From: an uncultured Bacteroidota bacterium
GTDB taxonomy: Bacteria; Bacteroidota; Bacteroidia; AKYH767-A; 2013-40CM-41-45
Direction of reading: 5' to 3'
Assembly (NCBI GenBank): GCA_937871435.1
Contig: CALMQM010000115.1
Location: forward strand, 1-32,314
DNA: 32,314 bases
The notes beneath the pieces are model-generated. The model did not search any database, was not told the origin of the DNA, and worked only from the letters and a program-made list of their open reading frames with translations. Within the stretch, counting starts at the first letter, position 1, and each line of letters starts with the position of its first letter. Both the position numbers and the translations under genes were made by a program. Shown one piece after another: positions 1 through 7,748 of this stretch.

Positions 1-2
1 TC

Positions 3-509
3 CTGGGCAAGCTCTACAACCCTGACAACACCATCGCCGTGCCGGGCTTCTACGATGATGTCGTGCCTCTGACAGAGGCCGAGCGGGCCATGATCGCCAA
101 GACCGACCTGAGCGAAGGGCAGTACCAGGCGGCGACCGGCGTGCCCGCCGTCTGGGGCGACGCGCGGTACACAATCCGCGAGCGCATCTCCGCCCGCCCG
201 ACCCGGTACATCAACGGCCTGTGGAGCGGCTGGAGCGGCCCCGGCCCGAAGACCATTGTCCCGGCTAAAGCGGGCGCCAAGCTAAGCTCGCGCCTGGTGG
301 GCAATCAGGACCCCAACAAGATTTACGCGCTGTTGAAAGACTACATCGAGGCCATCGCGCCGCCTACCGTCCGCGTCACCGTGAGCCTGGTGACCACGGG
401 CAAGCCCGCCCTCATCCCCTTCGACCTGCCTGAGATGCAGGCCGCCGTCCGCGCTTACGAGAAGGGCTGGGGCTACCCGCCCGTTTTCACCCGCGGCGGC
501 GGCAGCATC
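3..509 (+). CDS. M20-family dipeptidase, C-terminal fragment (partial both ends)
   Basis: The reading frame is open from the window edge (Leu-Gly-Lys-Leu-Tyr at base 3), so the gene starts outside; the GTG at 39 is only an internal Val of the conserved AVPGFYDDV segment. Further on it shows the dimerisation/substrate region typical of M20 dipeptidases (GLWSGWSGPGPKT, then IPAKAGAK-like VPAKAGAKLSSRLVGNQDP, IAPPTVRV, GKPALIPFD) and ends in the glycine-rich FTRGGGSI motif that normally continues into the last metal-binding part. These enzymes are metal-dependent cytoplasmic peptidases. The match stops abruptly at about 509; the following residues are the antisense of a WD40 gene. Hand-counted GC for bases 181-240 is 44/60, far above the 42% seen in the Bacteroidota part. 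I infer a foreign fragment, possibly from another community member. Family assignment is confident; the exact specificity and source are not. Confidence 0.8.
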
Positions 510-516
510 CAGCTTG
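497..516. other. Chimeric junction 1 (M20 peptidase / WD40)
   Basis: M20 homology on the + strand ends within GGGSI and WD40 coding on the - strand ends within KLDAAAA, both inside the same GC-rich GGC-repeat stretch. Two unrelated genes in opposite orientation are both cut mid-domain here. The break can be placed only to within this interval because the low-complexity GGC/GCC run fits either protein. Confidence 0.7.
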
Positions 517-911
517 TAAATCGAAGTCTGTCCTTCAGCGGCTCCGGCAGCGGCCTGCAGTCCATTCGGGCTGAGAGCAACGGCCCGCACGGGTTGCAAA
601 CTGCCAGTGATCACGGTCACCGGCTGCCCGCTGGCCAGATCCCACACCCGCACGGTTTTGTCCGTCCCGCCGCTGATCAGCCGTGCCGAATTCGCACTGA
701 AACTCACGGCATTCACAGCCCCGGCATGACCTGCCAGCTGCATGACAATCTGACGCGTTGACAGATCCAGAACGGAGAGACTGCCATCTGCATTTGCCAG
801 TGCCATCCATTTCTTGTCTGGACTGACGGCAATACTGGGCACCGGATTGGCCGGAGCCGGGAATGTGATCCCCGCCGCCGGCAGTTCCCAGACGCGGATC
901 ATTTTGTCCGC
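510..911 (-). CDS. WD40-repeat protein, internal fragment
   Basis: Translated on the minus strand this fragment gives roughly three WD40 blades: an incomplete one ending DKMIRVWEL, a second with SIAVSPDKKWMALANADG and SVLDLSTRQ, a third with GHAGAVNAVSFSANS, the SGGTDKTVRVWDLASGQ signature and a start of a fourth (VRAVALSPNGLQAAAG, ending SIYKL). WD40 propellers are protein-interaction scaffolds; no catalytic domain is visible. Neither a start nor a stop belongs to it: the ATG at 962 lies in the neighbouring FG-GAP gene in another frame, and translation beyond about 510 is antisense M20 peptidase. GC is intermediate (37/60 for bases 661-720), distinct from both sides. I read it as a third, unrelated piece of DNA in a chimeric contig end. 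Confidence 0.75.
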
Positions 912-912
912 A
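900..912. other. Chimeric junction 2 (WD40 / FG-GAP protein)
   Basis: The 11 bases attttgtccgc at 901-911 fit both flanks. In one minus-strand frame they encode the ADK of the WD40 ADKMIRVWEL motif, in the other the CGQN of the UnbV-type ending SSYCGQN. Right of it the FG-GAP protein is continuous and left of it the WD40 protein is. A short shared word joining two unrelated coding sequences in different frames is what an assembly or amplification chimera leaves. Confidence 0.75.
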
Positions 913-2229
913 ATAAGAACTTTGTGCAGACAACTCCCGCATTTGCCATACCGATGATCCATTTAGAATGCTTTTCACCTTTACTTTTGTTCCAATTGCT
1001 GAACGATTGCTGAGTGTCCCTGTGCAAGCCAGCGTCAACCAGTGATTACCATTCCCATTATTGTGATAGAGAAAATCAGAAGGATCAACGCCTGAAAAGC
1101 GAACTGTTGCAACTGCAAGATCTTCGAAACCGTCGTTATCATAATCAGCAAAAGCACAACCATAGGACCATGATGAATCCGCTGTAACTACATCCTGGAT
1201 GCGGGTAAATGATCCTGCTCCATCATTCAAATACAATCGATTTTGTTGAAGGGAAGAACCGGCGAAAGCATAAGTTACAAATAAGTCAAGATCACCATCA
1301 TTATCGATATCTGACCATGCTGAACTAAACGCATGTCCGGAACCTTTACTGACAGTATCATTCAGCAATTTGGTAAACACAAAATTTCCATCATTTCTAA
1401 ACAATGAATTCGGCGCCTGATCATTGGCGAGAAATACATCCAGATCTCCATCATTGTCAATATCAGCCCAGCTTCCGCTCATCGTAAACCTTCCATCATT
1501 CAATAATGGACCAGAACTATGCAACACAAAACTGCCATTCCCGGTGTTCTCATAGATATCTTCATTTTCATTTGATTCATTCGTTACAAACAAATCAACA
1601 TCTCCATCAAGATCTATATCTGTCCAGTTTACACAACGTGACGAATGCGTATTGTTCACCACACTTCCAGTGTTTATTTTTGCAAATGTGCTGGAACCCG
1701 TGTTATGATACAAAAAGTTTTTCAGGTTCCCGGAGCTGTTCGCGACATACAAATCCAACAATCCATCATTATCATAATCTCCCCAGGAAGCCGTTTCCGA
1801 ATAACCACCATCATTACACAAAGAGCCGGTGGATTGTTGAGTGAAATTCCCGTTTCCATCATTGAGATAAAATAAATTATTCACATCGTAATAATTTACA
1901 ACAAAAGCATCGACATCACCGTCATTGTCTGCATCTGCCCATGTGGCACCATCAGAAGGCTTGCCATCTTTTACTATTGTATCGCTGAGCACAGCAGTAA
2001 ATGTTCCGCTCCCGGAGTTGATATAGAGAAAATTATTTTGGCCACCAAAAGGTCCGTTTGTAATCATACAATCCATCCAGCCATCCTTGTTTAAATCTAT
2101 CCAGTTTACACTCCGGGAATCACCGATGGTATTAACAAACGAGCCTGTCAGAATTTTTGTGAATTGCTGAGATTTCACCAACGAAACTGACATTAGACAC
2201 TGAAGAAGAATGATTGATAATTTTCGCAT
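901..2229 (-). CDS. Secreted FG-GAP/VCBS repeat protein with truncated UnbV/ASPIC domain
   Basis: The N-terminus is a signal peptide (MRKLSIILLQCLMSVSLVKS, then Q-Q). It is followed by about seven FG-GAP/VCBS units, each carrying an Asp-rich calcium-loop motif such as DADNDGDVD, DYDNDGLLD, DIDLDGDVD, DIDNDGDLD (twice) and DYDNDGFED; the corresponding DNA words recur near 1131, 1295, 1448, 1614, 1763, 1919 and 2081, i.e. every 50-55 codons. These repeats build a beta-propeller. After it comes the start of an ASPIC/UnbV domain (GTLSNRSAIGTKV, then QMRELSAQSSYCGQN). That domain breaks at residue ~440 at the junction at 901-911, so the rest of it and any T9SS tail are missing. The open frame runs on to 535, but only as shifted antisense-free WD40 sequence with no homology. 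Such Bacteroidota proteins are exported and probably adhesive or ligand-binding; the exact role is unknown. Confidence 0.85.
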
Positions 2230-2433
2230 ACAAAATCCAAAACCCGAACATAGGGAAAGAATGATTTTCAGAACCTTAACAATACTTAAAAGGAATTCAA
2301 TACTTAAAAGACTATTAAAAAAATCCAGATCAGACCGGATATGTCAATGAAAATTTCTTTGAAAATAACACACTAAAAACCATATCAGGCAATCAAAAAA
2401 TTAAACGCCTGAAAAAAATAAATGAAATCTCAT

Positions 2434-3252
2434 TCACACATTCACAACTGCAAGAACACTCTCTGTAATACATTGATACAATTTTGCCGACAATTCATCG
2501 TAACGTTCTTCATCTTCCTTTTTTTCTAAATTGATATCATTCCAGGAACCCATACCACCAAAGACCCAGGCCATGGCGGCCGAATAAAGAAGTTGTCGGG
2601 ATGCAACAGAAAAATCGCCCGAAGGAACCAAATCTTTGTAATAGTAATTCTCACCTGGACTCAAATTGCTCAATTCATACAGCGCTTTCTGAAAAGTATT
2701 TGACCAGCCATGAAAATTTTGCAAGGAAGCAAAGGAAGAGATATCAGAAAGCGCTACGCGAAAATTATCACGGATTCTTTCTTCACTCTGATTATAGTTG
2801 CTGCTTTTGATTTTCTGCGAGAAGCGGGCGTAACTGACAATCCATCGTTTATCCTTTTCAGATGATGAATTGTTATAGGTCCACTTAGCCTGCCAATAGT
2901 AAGAGTACCCATCACAAATTTGTTCTAACATCCAGTTTCCACCGCCACCAATAAATCCCGCAAGCTTGTAATCAGGTCCTTTGCTTTGATCTTCAGAAGC
3001 CCTGAAAAACAAATGCAGTTTTTGAGTCTTTTCTTTCTTCAGAAGATTAAGCCATTCTCCCGGATTCCGGCAAATAGTTTTTTCAGAAAAGCCAGACAAA
3101 ATAAAACGCTTGGTCATTTCCCGAAAATCGACTGACTCGGAATTCAGAAAGGTCGAATTATCAGGATAGAAAGCAGTATTAATTTCTCCTGTCCGAAGAA
3201 ATTGATTTCCGTAGGTAGCCAGTACAATGAGTTGAGCAAGGGTGCCGGTCAT
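2434..3252 (-). CDS. Protein of unknown function, 272 residues
   Basis: I do not recognise a family. The protein starts MTGTLAQLIVLATYGNQFLR with no cleavable signal peptide or convincing membrane helix, so it is probably cytoplasmic. It is rich in Tyr, Trp, Ser and Asn, with a glycine patch (GFIGGGGNWMLEQ), a YYWQAKW segment near the middle and an acidic/lysine helix near the C-terminus (LEKKEDEERYDEL). Codon use and GC match the Bacteroidota neighbours, and the frame is intact over its length, which supports a real gene. Downstream lies the FG-GAP gene (204 bp away) and upstream yifB (182 bp away), all on the same strand; the gaps are too wide to argue for one operon. A structure prediction would be the most informative clue to its role. 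Confidence 0.75.
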   Translation of the reverse strand: MTGTLAQLIVLATYGNQFLRTGEINTAFYPDNSTFLNSESVDFREMTKRFILSGFSEKTICRNPGEWLNLLKKEKTQKLHLFFRASEDQSKGPDYKLAGFIGGGGNWMLEQICDGYSYYWQAKWTYNNSSSEKDKRWIVSYARFSQKIKSSNYNQSEERIRDNFRVALSDISSFASLQNFHGWSNTFQKALYELSNLSPGENYYYKDLVPSGDFSVASRQLLYSAAMAWVFGGMGSWNDINLEKKEDEERYDELSAKLYQCITESVLAVVNV

Positions 3253-3434
3253 GCTTTCATTTGTAAAGACTAAAGAAAAGAAAGAAAATTGAAGGATGAA
3301 AATTTATTGCGGTTGAATTTAACTTGTGCCGACCGTCAATATCAAAGATTTGATGGAATAATAATAGCTTTAGAAAAAATGCAGAAGAGAATTTCGATAA
3401 TCATGAAATAATGATTACAAGAACTCAATGTCTC

Positions 3435-4973
3435 TCACCCTGCCCATCCTTCTCTATCAAGGCTTCGGTATTGAATCGCTTCTGCCAGATGTTCGGTCTT
3501 GATGTTTTCACTTTTGTCCAAATCTGCAATTGTTCTGGATACCTTGAGGATTCTGTCATAAGCTCTGGCAGACAATCCTAATCGCTCCATGGCTGTTTTC
3601 AACAAAGCTCTTCCATCTTCACCGATCACACAGATCTCATGCAGAAGTCTTGATCCCATTTGAGCATTGCAATACACTCCATCCTGCCCCTTAAATCTTT
3701 CCGCCTGAACCTGTCTTGCTGCTACTACCCTTTCCCGTATAGTTTCACTCCGTTCACTCTCGCGCATTCCGGTGAGTTCTTTGAACGCAACCGGAGTTAC
3801 TTCAAGATGAATATCGATCCTGTCAAGCAAAGGTCCGGAAATCTTGTTGAGATATTTCTGCACTACTCCCGGAGCGCACACACATTCCTTTTCAGGATGA
3901 TTGTAATATCCGCACGGACAAGGATTCATCGATGCTACAAGCATAAAGCTCGCCGGAAATTCGATGGAAAATTTTGCCCTGGAAATTGTCACACTTCTTT
4001 CTTCCAATGGTTGGCGCATTACTTCCAGCACCGTACGTTTAAACTCCGGAAGTTCATCCAAAAACAAAACTCCATGATGCGCCAGTGAAATTTCACCGGG
4101 TTGCGGAAATCCACCTCCTCCAACCAAAGCCACATCACTGATAGTATGATGAGGAGATCGAAATGGTCTGATAGAAACAAGTGATGACTCCTTCCCTAAT
4201 TTCCCGGCGACCGAGTGAATTTTTGTCGTCTCGAGTGCTTCGTTCAATGTTAGTGGTGGAAGAATAGTAGGCAATCGTTTTGCCAGCATCGTTTTGCCTG
4301 CACCGGGTGGACCGATCAAAATCAGGTTGTGTCCTCCTGCCGCAGCTACTTCCATTGCCCGTTTGATATTCTCCTGTCCTTTTACATCAGCAAAATCAAA
4401 TTCACTTTTACCCTGTGAATTTCTAAACTCATCCTCAGCGTCCACAATAACCGGCTCCAACAATTTACCTCCATTCAGAAACTCCACAACTTCCGTTATG
4501 TTTCCCACACCATACACTTCAAGTCCATTGACAATAGCGGCTTCTCTTGCATTTTCTTTTGGCAGAATGATTCCCTTGAAACCTTCATTGCGCGCCTGGA
4601 TGGCAATTGGTAAAACACCTTTGATCGGTTGCACTCCTCCATCCAATGACATTTCTCCCATGATCACATATTTTTCCAGCACGTCCTGTTGCACCTGACC
4701 TGATCCGGCCAGAATTCCTAACGCGATCGTGAGATCATACGATGACCCCTCCTTGCGTATGTCCGCAGGAGCCATGTTCACGGTGATCTCCTGCCGAGGA
4801 TACTTGAATTCGCAATTCTTCAATGCAGCGACAATCCTTTTCTGACTTTCTTTCACGGCATTGTCAGGCAAGCCGACAAGAATAAAATTGACACCGCTTG
4901 CCTGATTGACTTCTACAGTAATGGTTGTAGCATTGATTCCATACACGGCACTACCAAATGTTTTTACGAGCAT
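3435..4973 (-). CDS. comM: YifB/ComM family Mg-chelatase-like AAA+ ATPase
   Basis: Full-length member of the YifB/ComM family (512 residues; the family is about 500). The N-terminal ~190 residues are the ChlI/Lon-protease-like fold ([37 protein letters not shown]). The AAA+ core has Walker A GPPGAGKT at residues 221-228 and Walker B VLFLDE ending in D306-E307, followed by [10 protein letters not shown] with a cluster of four cysteines (NPCPCG...ECVC) that may bind metal, and the C-terminal Mg-chelatase lid ([19 protein letters not shown]). ComM homologues in transformable bacteria are hexameric helicases that drive branch migration during natural transformation; in others the role is not settled. 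Single gene here, with no competence genes beside it. A TACTTTCG element lies just upstream of the ATG on the minus strand, a near match to the Bacteroidota -7 box. Confidence 0.95.
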   Translation of the reverse strand: MLVKTFGSAVYGINATTITVEVNQASGVNFILVGLPDNAVKESQKRIVAALKNCEFKYPRQEITVNMAPADIRKEGSSYDLTIALGILAGSGQVQQDVLEKYVIMGEMSLDGGVQPIKGVLPIAIQARNEGFKGIILPKENAREAAIVNGLEVYGVGNITEVVEFLNGGKLLEPVIVDAEDEFRNSQGKSEFDFADVKGQENIKRAMEVAAAGGHNLILIGPPGAGKTMLAKRLPTILPPLTLNEALETTKIHSVAGKLGKESSLVSIRPFRSPHHTISDVALVGGGGFPQPGEISLAHHGVLFLDELPEFKRTVLEVMRQPLEERSVTISRAKFSIEFPASFMLVASMNPCPCGYYNHPEKECVCAPGVVQKYLNKISGPLLDRIDIHLEVTPVAFKELTGMRESERSETIRERVVAARQVQAERFKGQDGVYCNAQMGSRLLHEICVIGEDGRALLKTAMERLGLSARAYDRILKVSRTIADLDKSENIKTEHLAEAIQYRSLDREGWAG

Positions 4974-5102
4974 CGTTTAATAAATAATTCAGATGCCGAA
5001 AGTAGAATGTCGTGCTGTACTTTGAAATGTCAGAGTGCAAATTCACTCCGGAATAATCCAGCAGAAAAGCAGGATAAAAAATGATACTTAAAAGAAAATG
5101 TA

Positions 5103-5678
5103 TCAGGCTTCCAGTTCGATTAATTGAATCAAACTGTGAATTATTTTAATGTGGATTTCCTGAGCTCTGTCAGCAAAATCAGAATGAGGAGCCCGAAGTT
5201 CTATATCACAAGCGGTCGCCATTGCTCCTCCATCTTTCCCAGTAAGACCGACAATTTTCATCCCTTTGGATTTCGCCGCTTCAATAGCCTGCAGAATATT
5301 TTTTGAATTACCGCTGGTACTTATAGCCAATAATATGTCCCCCTTATTTCCCAAAGATTCGATGTAACGGGCGAATATTTTTTCATACCCATAATCATTT
5401 GCTACACAACTTATATGAGAGGGATCAGAAATTGACAATGCAGGAAGCGCTTTTCTGTCTTCACGGAATCGTCCACTTAACTCTTCTGCAAAATGCATCG
5501 CATCACACATGCTGCCACCATTCCCGCATGAAATTATTTTGCCACCATGGCGGATTGAAACAATCATGAGAGAAGCTGCGGCGGAAATATTTTTCAACAA
5601 AAGTTCATCCTGCAATACTAAGTCAACAGCTGCTTTCGCTTCCGTAAAATTTTTACGTATCAAATCAAGATTCGTCAT
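5103..5678 (-). CDS. gmhA: D-sedoheptulose 7-phosphate isomerase (phosphoheptose isomerase)
   Basis: SIS-domain enzyme of 191 residues, the usual GmhA length, closely matching the E. coli pattern: [16 protein letters not shown] (His62 and Glu66 of the metal/catalytic set), [23 protein letters not shown], the sugar-phosphate loop [16 protein letters not shown], and C-terminal [19 protein letters not shown] containing the conserved Gln and His. It converts sedoheptulose 7-phosphate to D-glycero-D-manno-heptose 7-phosphate, the first step to ADP- or GDP-heptose for lipopolysaccharide or other glycans. No other heptose-pathway gene (hldE, gmhB, hldD) is adjacent, so the rest must be elsewhere. 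One visible substitution is Met where E. coli has His in GGSHCDA. A TACCTTTG -7-like box lies 22 bases upstream of the start. Confidence 0.92.
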   Translation of the reverse strand: MTNLDLIRKNFTEAKAAVDLVLQDELLLKNISAAASLMIVSIRHGGKIISCGNGGSMCDAMHFAEELSGRFREDRKALPALSISDPSHISCVANDYGYEKIFARYIESLGNKGDILLAISTSGNSKNILQAIEAAKSKGMKIVGLTGKDGGAMATACDIELRAPHSDFADRAQEIHIKIIHSLIQLIELEA

Positions 5679-5699
5679 GGTTTATAAATTTGATGTTGC

Positions 5700-5707
5700 C
5701 AAAGGTA
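5700..5707 (-). promoter_or_regulatory. Possible -7 element for gmhA
   Basis: Minus-strand TACCTTTG fits the Bacteroidota TAnnTTTG element and lies just upstream of the gmhA ATG. No TTG is seen at the expected distance, so this is tentative. Confidence 0.35.
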
Positions 5708-5779
5708 GGATTTAATTAGAATTCCGACAGACTTCTTATCTTCACGCGGCGAAATTCTTCGTCATTCCGGCTCTGACTC

Positions 5780-6382
5780 ATGCGCATCCTTCCGCTCATT
5801 TTACTTTGCTTTTTATCTGTAATGAGTTCAGCCCAGAGTTTCCTGAAGAAAAATATTTTGTTTGATTTCGGAATCGACGTAGGCACCTATCAAACGCTTG
5901 GAAAGGAATTACAAACAGGAGCAAAAATTAAAGACGGAACCGTTGGCAGTATCCTGCACACAGGAGCAGAATATGCCATCAGCGATTATCTGGGAGCCGG
6001 AATCCAGCTTCGATCAAATAAATACTCCACTGACAACGATACGGCAACGGCATCAAATTCAGATTTCAGCCTGCTTGGAAATATTCATTTCTTACGCACA
6101 CAATATTTCAATTTGTATTTCGGACTGAAATTCGGACTCTCTCGATTTGAATATTCCAACCTGAATAATCCGGGAAGCTTCTCTGCAAATGGAAGTCATT
6201 TCCAAATAGACCTTGGAGCCAATCTTTTCATTAGTAAATATTTTGGGTTCACTTTACATACGGCATACAATAACCTCCACTATGGCAAAGGAACCATCCT
6301 GAGACCCGGAGGAGAAACCATCCCATACCGGATTCATTTCAATGGAGCCAACATTGGGATTGGTATGGTTGTAAAAATTTAA
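5780..6382 (+). CDS. Probable outer-membrane beta-barrel protein
   Basis: A 200-residue protein with a clear signal peptide (MRILPLILLCFLSVMSSAQ, cleavage after Ala-Gln region). The mature part alternates hydrophobic and polar residues in amphipathic strands with aromatic ends (ILFDFGIDVGTYQ, YLGAGIQLRSNKYS, YFNLYFGLKFGLSRFEYS, FQIDLGANLFISKYFGFTL) and ends in a hydrophobic strand (IGIGMVVKI), as in small 8-stranded OmpW/OmpA-like barrels of Bacteroidota. The size and strand pattern support porin-like or lipid-interacting outer-membrane localisation; no substrate can be inferred. It is divergent from gmhA (101 bp shared upstream region) and 291 bp ahead of murB, so probably transcribed alone. 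Confidence 0.75.
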   Translation: MRILPLILLCFLSVMSSAQSFLKKNILFDFGIDVGTYQTLGKELQTGAKIKDGTVGSILHTGAEYAISDYLGAGIQLRSNKYSTDNDTATASNSDFSLLGNIHFLRTQYFNLYFGLKFGLSRFEYSNLNNPGSFSANGSHFQIDLGANLFISKYFGFTLHTAYNNLHYGKGTILRPGGETIPYRIHFNGANIGIGMVVKI

Positions 6383-6673
6383 TCCCGGAGTTTTTCATCT
6401 TTCTCTGAGGAACAGAAGCCTCTATAAACAGGCACAGCGGCCTCCCGACCGCTGTCCTGACTTAACTCGAATAAACACCTCGGTCGTTTAACCAAAAACT
6501 AAACCATGAGATTCAGGCAAGATAATCCCGACTTCACGAAGGGTCAATTAATTTCGGTCACCACCTTACACACTTGGTAAACCGTATAATTTTGGCTGTG
6601 AGTAATTCGTTAAAAAGTTCATGATAAGGGCAGCAATTCTACGCTTTCCTTCTCTATTTTCGTCCTTATTCGT
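6383..6673. other. 291-bp intergenic region upstream of murB
   Basis: No open frame of note. There is one short perfect inverted repeat, CAGCGG at 6436-6441 and CCGCTG at 6450-6455 with an 8-nt loop, without a following T run, so it is not a standard terminator. TATTTTCG at about 6654-6661 near the murB start resembles a degenerate -7 box. I looked for a tRNA fold and found none. Confidence 0.4.
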
Positions 6674-7690
6674 ATGAAGATTCAGGAACATGTTTCGTTG
6701 AAAGGATTCAATACCTTTGGTTTGGAGGTATTTGCTACTCAATTTACTGAGGTTTTTTCAGCGGAGGAATTAAGACAAGTCATACTGAACCCTGTATTGC
6801 AGAATACTCCCAAACTTATACTTGGAGGCGGAAGCAATATTCTGTTTACCGGTAATTTCACGGGACTTGTGATCCGAAACAGGATCCAGGGAATGAAAGT
6901 ACTCCGGGAAACAGATGATCTTGCCTGGGTTCAGGCTGGTGCGGGAGATGTGTGGCATGAATTTGTCTTATGGAATATCGAACGGGGATTTGCAGGACTT
7001 GAAAATCTGAGTCTGATTCCGGGCTCAGTTGGAGCGGCACCAATACAGAACATCGGCGCCTATGGAGTGGAAATAAAAGATACTTTTTTTGAACTTGAAG
7101 CCATGCATCTGGAAGACGGGACTATCCGAAAATTCTCTAAACAAGATTGCAACTTCGGTTACCGTGACAGCATTTTTAAACGTGAAGCGAAAAATAAATA
7201 CGCGATACTTTCTGTTACTTTTCAACTGAATAAAAAACCTTTTCTGAATACAAGTTATGGTGCTATCGAACAGGAATTAAAATCAATGCATGTGGATAAA
7301 GCAGGCATTCGCGAAATTTCTCAGGCAGTAATCAATATAAGAAGCAGCAAACTTCCTGATCCGACAAAAATCGGAAACGCAGGAAGTTTTTTTAAGAATC
7401 CTGAGGTTGATGAGAAGGTGTATCTGAATTTAAAAAATAATTTTCCTGATATTGTTGCATACAAAACCACCGGAAATAAAATGAAATTAGCTGCAGGCTG
7501 GCTGATAGAAAAAAGCGGATGGAAAGGAAAAGTATCCGGTCATGTCGGTATGCACAAACAACAGGCATTAGTCCTGGTTAACTATGGTGGCGCAAGTGGC
7601 ACTGAATTAATTCAGCATGCACGAACTGTTCAGGCAAGCGTAAAAGAAATGTTCGGGGTGGAATTGGAAATGGAAGTGAATATTCTTTAA
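6674..7690 (+). CDS. murB: UDP-N-acetylmuramate dehydrogenase (UDP-N-acetylenolpyruvoylglucosamine reductase)
   Basis: Type I MurB of 338 residues (E. coli-like length). It reduces UDP-GlcNAc-enolpyruvate to UDP-MurNAc with NADPH and FAD, the second committed step of peptidoglycan synthesis, in the cytoplasm. Visible signatures: FAD-binding LGGGSNILF and the SLIPGSVGAAPIQNIGAYG loop; catalytic Arg164 in GYRDSIFK; the proton-donor Ser238 in GNAGSFFKNP; the C-terminal substrate-binding segment AGWLIEKSGWKG, GHVGMHKQQALVLVN and the terminal Glu334 in EMEVNIL, matching the Arg/Ser/Glu triad of the family. The ATG start at 6674 is followed directly by the expected N-terminus (MKIQEHVSLKGFNTFGLEV). 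Convergent with the histidine kinase gene downstream. No mur operon neighbours. Confidence 0.95.
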   Translation: MKIQEHVSLKGFNTFGLEVFATQFTEVFSAEELRQVILNPVLQNTPKLILGGGSNILFTGNFTGLVIRNRIQGMKVLRETDDLAWVQAGAGDVWHEFVLWNIERGFAGLENLSLIPGSVGAAPIQNIGAYGVEIKDTFFELEAMHLEDGTIRKFSKQDCNFGYRDSIFKREAKNKYAILSVTFQLNKKPFLNTSYGAIEQELKSMHVDKAGIREISQAVINIRSSKLPDPTKIGNAGSFFKNPEVDEKVYLNLKNNFPDIVAYKTTGNKMKLAAGWLIEKSGWKGKVSGHVGMHKQQALVLVNYGGASGTELIQHARTVQASVKEMFGVELEMEVNIL

Positions 7691-7712
7691 ATACCTTTTC
7701 AAATAAATCTTT

Positions 7713-7730
7713 TCAGAAAGTAAATTCTGA
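7713..7730. terminator. Weak hairpin between convergent murB and histidine kinase genes
   Basis: TCAGAA (7713-7718) pairs with TTCTGA (7725-7730) around a 6-nt loop, flanked on the + side by attttg and on the other by A/T-rich sequence. It sits in the 58-bp gap between two convergent genes, a sensible position for a bidirectional terminator, but the stem is short and AT-rich. Confidence 0.35.
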
Positions 7731-7748
7731 ATTTTGAAAAAGTGAATA

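Noticed and set aside
39..761. A continuous 240-residue + strand ORF from 39 to 761
   Set aside because: Only the part to about 509 is homologous to M20 peptidases; the remainder is antisense of the WD40 piece and has no family resemblance.
282..962. WD40 ORF starting at 962
   Set aside because: The ATG at 962 and its first residues belong to the FG-GAP gene in another frame, and the part below ~500 is antisense peptidase. Only 510-911 is WD40 sequence.
1131..2081. Recurrent near-identical words spaced ~155 bp, resembling CRISPR repeats
   Set aside because: They are in-frame codons for the Asp-rich calcium loops of FG-GAP repeats; the spacing varies and the copies are not identical.
535..2229. 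A 564-residue protein combining FG-GAP repeats with a C-terminal tail
   Set aside because: The tail after residue ~440 (from the junction at 901-911) is WD40 DNA read in the wrong frame, low-complexity and Arg/Gly-rich, not a real domain.
2385..2412. TCAGGC...GCCTGA inverted repeat as a terminator
   Set aside because: The T run lies on the wrong side for the minus-strand gene it would serve; the stem is short with a long AT loop.
6436..6455. Hairpin CAGCGG/CCGCTG in the murB upstream gap, possible RNA or terminator
   Set aside because: Stem is only 6 bp, no T run follows, and no tRNA or known riboswitch fold could be drawn around it.
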